A stretch of 7,413 nt of DNA from assembly GCA_903901375.1 (NCBI GenBank), contig CAIUQV010000308.1, positions 1 to 7,413 of the forward strand, written 5' to 3'. The position numbers were made by a program, and so were the translations under genes. This document shows, piece after piece, positions 6,601 through 7,413 of this stretch; the stretch's first letter is position 1; each line of letters begins with the position of its first letter. Under the pieces are notes generated by a model. The model was not told the origin of the DNA. It was given only the letters and a program-made list of their open reading frames with translations, and searched no databases. The DNA is from an uncultured Ignavibacteriota bacterium (GTDB lineage: Bacteria > Bacteroidota > Ignavibacteria > Tepidaquicellales > Tepidaquicellaceae).

Positions 6601-7413
6601 GTACATCAAACACTTCAAATATTCTGAACATAACAAGTTCAACTGCTTTGTCTTCCGGAACATATAATGCATTAAACGTTAGTAATTTTGCTGATATTAC
6701 ATTAAGCGGTAATATAGAGATTACAGGTACTTTAACTTTGAACGGAGGAAGAATCTTTACTGGTGCAAATACACTTACTATAAGTTCGCTTTCTGTATCC
6801 AATCCTCAAGCTTCAAATATGATTGTTCTTGATGATGGTTCAAATCTTGGTTCATTAAAACTATTATCATCTACAAACAAAGATTATTTGTTTCCTGTAG
6901 GAGGTGGGAAAAATTCGCAGCAATTAAAGTATACTCCCGCAACTATTTCTTTAGTATCGGGCGCTGCTGCAAATTCGTATATTACTTGTAAAATGGATGC
7001 GGAAAAACATAACCATGGTACCGGCTTAGATTTTATTTCAAGATACTGGTCTTTTACTCAAACTGGAATGTCGTCATACGGTTATAAAGTTTCGTTCTCT
7101 TGGGATGCAACTGATTATGTGGGTACAAATGAAGCGGGTCTTGGGTTTGGAAAATTTGATGACCCAGACTGGACAATTATTCAGGGAACAATAAATACAT
7201 CTGCTCATACTTTTACAGGCAGTACAATATTAACTTCTTTTTCTGGCTCGGGAAAATCTATCGGATTCAGTGATTTTACCGGCGGCACAGAGGGACCACT
7301 TCCTGTGAAACTTGCTTCTTTTGCTTCGAGCTTAAATACAAGGAATGTGAAGCTGAGATGGACAACTGAAAGCGAGATTAATAATTACGGGTTTGAGGTA
7401 CAGCGCTCGGTGA
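3621..7413 (+). CDS. Large secreted modular surface protein (FN3-like and lamin-tail domains), 3'-truncated
   Basis: The frame is open from the ATG to the window end, giving 1264 codons without a stop. The start is well fixed: an in-frame TAA lies at 3606-3608 and a signal peptide begins at the ATG (MKTIKQ, then a hydrophobic stretch to about residue 20, likely cleaved near GWG-QW at 23/24). Order: N-terminal beta-sandwich-like region ending in IDDFEYSN (24-270); FN3-like module A (271-391); a region beginning near ISANPALTETNL (392-503); a module with GGNVSADGGASV and YATNSLGTAYG (505-602); an FN3 half (605-647), lamin-tail domain (648-827), second FN3 half (828-880); module B, a copy of A (881-1000); a beta-rich region (1001-1225); and LPVKLASF to GFEVQRS (1227-1263). 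Composition is dominated by Thr, Ser, Asn and Gly, and only three Cys are present (341, 954, 1123). No catalytic motif is seen. By family knowledge it is probably a T9SS cargo on the cell surface, with the sorting tail beyond the window. No Shine-Dalgarno sequence is visible. Confidence 0.93.
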   Translation, partial: MKTIKQILLSLAFLVFFANLGWGQWMYNFGTGIGSFNTASGSSTTFFTSTPGNGGTYRIRAASSGNQGSGFVLANPGTTLGTNSELQINASVTSSTNKFGVYDWTSPSTVAYLKFKFRNSSTGNGALNISLGINTLVTDNNGYSSEYNNSLTSLTITYASGSLSSVVRRINASNTTITSSGFSKDADQVVEIYANNDSGSVTYSRGGNSYTLATKTWDLWVDGTRTVTGAATAGTLAAGTNLSGFGFFAESSTSNAAWMYIDDFEYSNTFAPTTQASNITFSGVSSSGMKIDWTNGNGTSRAVFVKEGSGTITNPTNGITYTASANWNSKGTQLGTSGYYCVYNGTGTTVTLSNLLASTAYYVQVFEYNGSGSTSNFLTTTATNNPNNQTTNSSLSPSLTISANPALTETNLNGASVSLGLTNETFADGSLSSFNFTLNNAPNGLSINSVNYSNSTTAVLTLAFNGTDFDADVTNFNITIAAAELTSGNNLTSNNLTITAIVETTPTVTTNSAITTTGSTTATWGGNVSADGGASVTQKGIVWSTSSGPTISLSTKTQEGSGTGSITGNMTDLSPNTLYYLRVYATNSLGTAYGTEKSFTTNNLGAPGSLSTNGLTESGFTANWGAVTGATSYRLDVSHYSTFSTAVNATDLFISEYVEGSSNNKYIEIYNGTGSSVNLADYKLQLYANGSTSTSNDVILSGTLANGQTIVYKNSGSTLTLPNGVTATDNAATNFNGDDAIALYKISTSSYVDIFGRIGNDPGSAWTGDGGYTTVDKTLRRKSNITHGVTVNPTGTGPTAFTTLTTEWDMYDIDVVNNIGSHTYGSESYVTGYNNLTVNSTSQGVTGLSENTTYYYRVRTYSTSSTSSNSEVITVTTLKTAPVTQASGITFSGLSATGMTINWTNGSGDKRVAFVKEGTAGSTAPSNYTTYTASADWNNGSPSGTQIGSSSYYCVYNGTGTSVDISNLKANTQYQVAIFEYNNGAGGETYLTTGTSNTSNILNITSSTALSSGTYNALNVSNFADITLSGNIEITGTLTLNGGRIFTGANTLTISSLSVSNPQASNMIVLDDGSNLGSLKLLSSTNKDYLFPVGGGKNSQQLKYTPATISLVSGAAANSYITCKMDAEKHNHGTGLDFISRYWSFTQTGMSSYGYKVSFSWDATDYVGTNEAGLGFGKFDDPDWTIIQGTINTSAHTFTGSTILTSFSGSGKSIGFSDFTGGTEGPLPVKLASFASSLNTRNVKLRWTTESEINNYGFEVQRSV
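4431..4793 (+). repeat. FN3-like module A (first copy)
   Basis: Residues 271-391 of the surface protein. Key segments are ASNITFSGVSSSGMKIDWTN, AVFVKEGSG, GTQLGTSGYYCVYNGTGT and VQVFEYNGSG. The same sequence of segments recurs in module B, roughly 60 percent identical by eye over the core. This variant is familiar in secreted proteins of Bacteroidota and relatives. Confidence 0.8.
5433..6260 (+). other. FN3-like domain split by an inserted lamin-tail domain
   Basis: Residues 605-647 (TESGFTANWGAVTGATSYRL, then DVSHYSTFST) read as the first half of a common FN3-like module. Its expected continuation (SYVTGYNNLTVNSTSQ, then GLSENTTYYYRVRTYS) appears only at residues 828-880. The 180 residues between them form a separate domain. 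Confidence 0.75.
5562..6101 (+). other. Lamin-tail-like domain (LTD) inside the surface protein
   Basis: Residues 648-827 match the bacterial lamin-tail pattern: LFISEYVEGSSNNKYIEIYN, then VNLADYKLQLYANG, NFNGDDAIALYK, VDIFGRIGNDPGSAW, DKTLRRKSNI and a closing TEWDMY...NNIGSH. Bacterial LTDs occur in secreted and surface proteins and are thought to mediate binding. The ligand here is unknown. Confidence 0.8.
6261..6620 (+). repeat. FN3-like module B (second copy)
   Basis: Residues 881-1000 repeat module A: ASGITFSGLSATGMTINWTN, VAFVKEGTAG, GTQIGSSSYYCVYNGTGT and VAIFEYNNG. B carries about three extra residues before GTQ. At DNA level the longest exact match I saw is 19 bases (4633-4651 and 6472-6490), so the copies are old and diverged rather than a fresh duplication. 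Confidence 0.8.
7296..7412 (+). other. Start of the C-terminal module that usually precedes a T9SS sorting tail
   Basis: Residues 1226-1264 read PLPVKLASFAS, VKLRWTTESEINNYGFEVQR and stop at the window edge. In Bacteroidota and Ignavibacteria this segment typically lies shortly before a C-terminal secretion signal. The signal itself is not in the window, so T9SS export is inferred. Confidence 0.75.

Noticed and set aside
7411..7413. TGA at the window end as stop of the surface protein
   Set aside because: It is out of frame: the last full codon is GTG at 7410-7412, with one base left over.
1..7413. CRISPR array, tRNA, rRNA, insertion sequence or phage genes
   Set aside because: No regular repeat-spacer pattern, tRNA cloverleaf, rRNA segment, transposase or phage protein was seen on either strand.

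Overview
The window looks like a moderately AT-rich chromosome segment from the Bacteroidota/Chlorobi/Ignavibacteria side of the tree. The best clue is the large open frame at the right. It encodes a Sec-exported protein rich in Ser, Thr, Asn and Gly, built from fibronectin-III-like modules and a lamin-tail domain. It ends in the window with an LPVKLASF...VKLRW...NNYGFEVQRS segment, which in this group usually precedes a type IX secretion (T9SS) sorting tail. The absence of a clear Shine-Dalgarno sequence before that gene fits the same group. Genus or species cannot be read from the sequence.

Layout, all genes on the + strand: (1) 1-2363, a multi-PAS hybrid-free sensor histidine kinase, cut off at its 5' end by the window edge. 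(2) 2372-2737, a single-domain CheY-like response regulator eight bases downstream, almost certainly in the same operon. (3) 2738-3620, an 883-base gap with no convincing protein gene. Its left half holds three inverted repeats in a row, the last being a textbook intrinsic terminator, with a TATAAT box just upstream. This could be a long 3' UTR or a small RNA of about 145 nt. Its right half holds a nonamer, TTAAGGGTT, three times within 76 bases, next to a small hairpin. (4) 3621-7413, an open frame of at least 1264 codons with no stop before the window ends, encoding the secreted modular surface protein.

The kinase and regulator form a soluble-looking signalling pair. The kinase senses through at least four complete PAS domains plus the end of another. 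The regulator has no output domain, so it must act on a protein partner or pass phosphate onward. Nothing in the sequence links this pair to the surface protein: a terminator and about 600 bases separate them.

The most unusual structure is inside the surface protein. A lamin-tail domain of about 180 residues appears to be inserted in the middle of a fibronectin-III-like domain, whose two halves rejoin as a normal module when the insert is removed. Two diverged copies of another FN3-like module flank this central block at a distance of 1830 bases.
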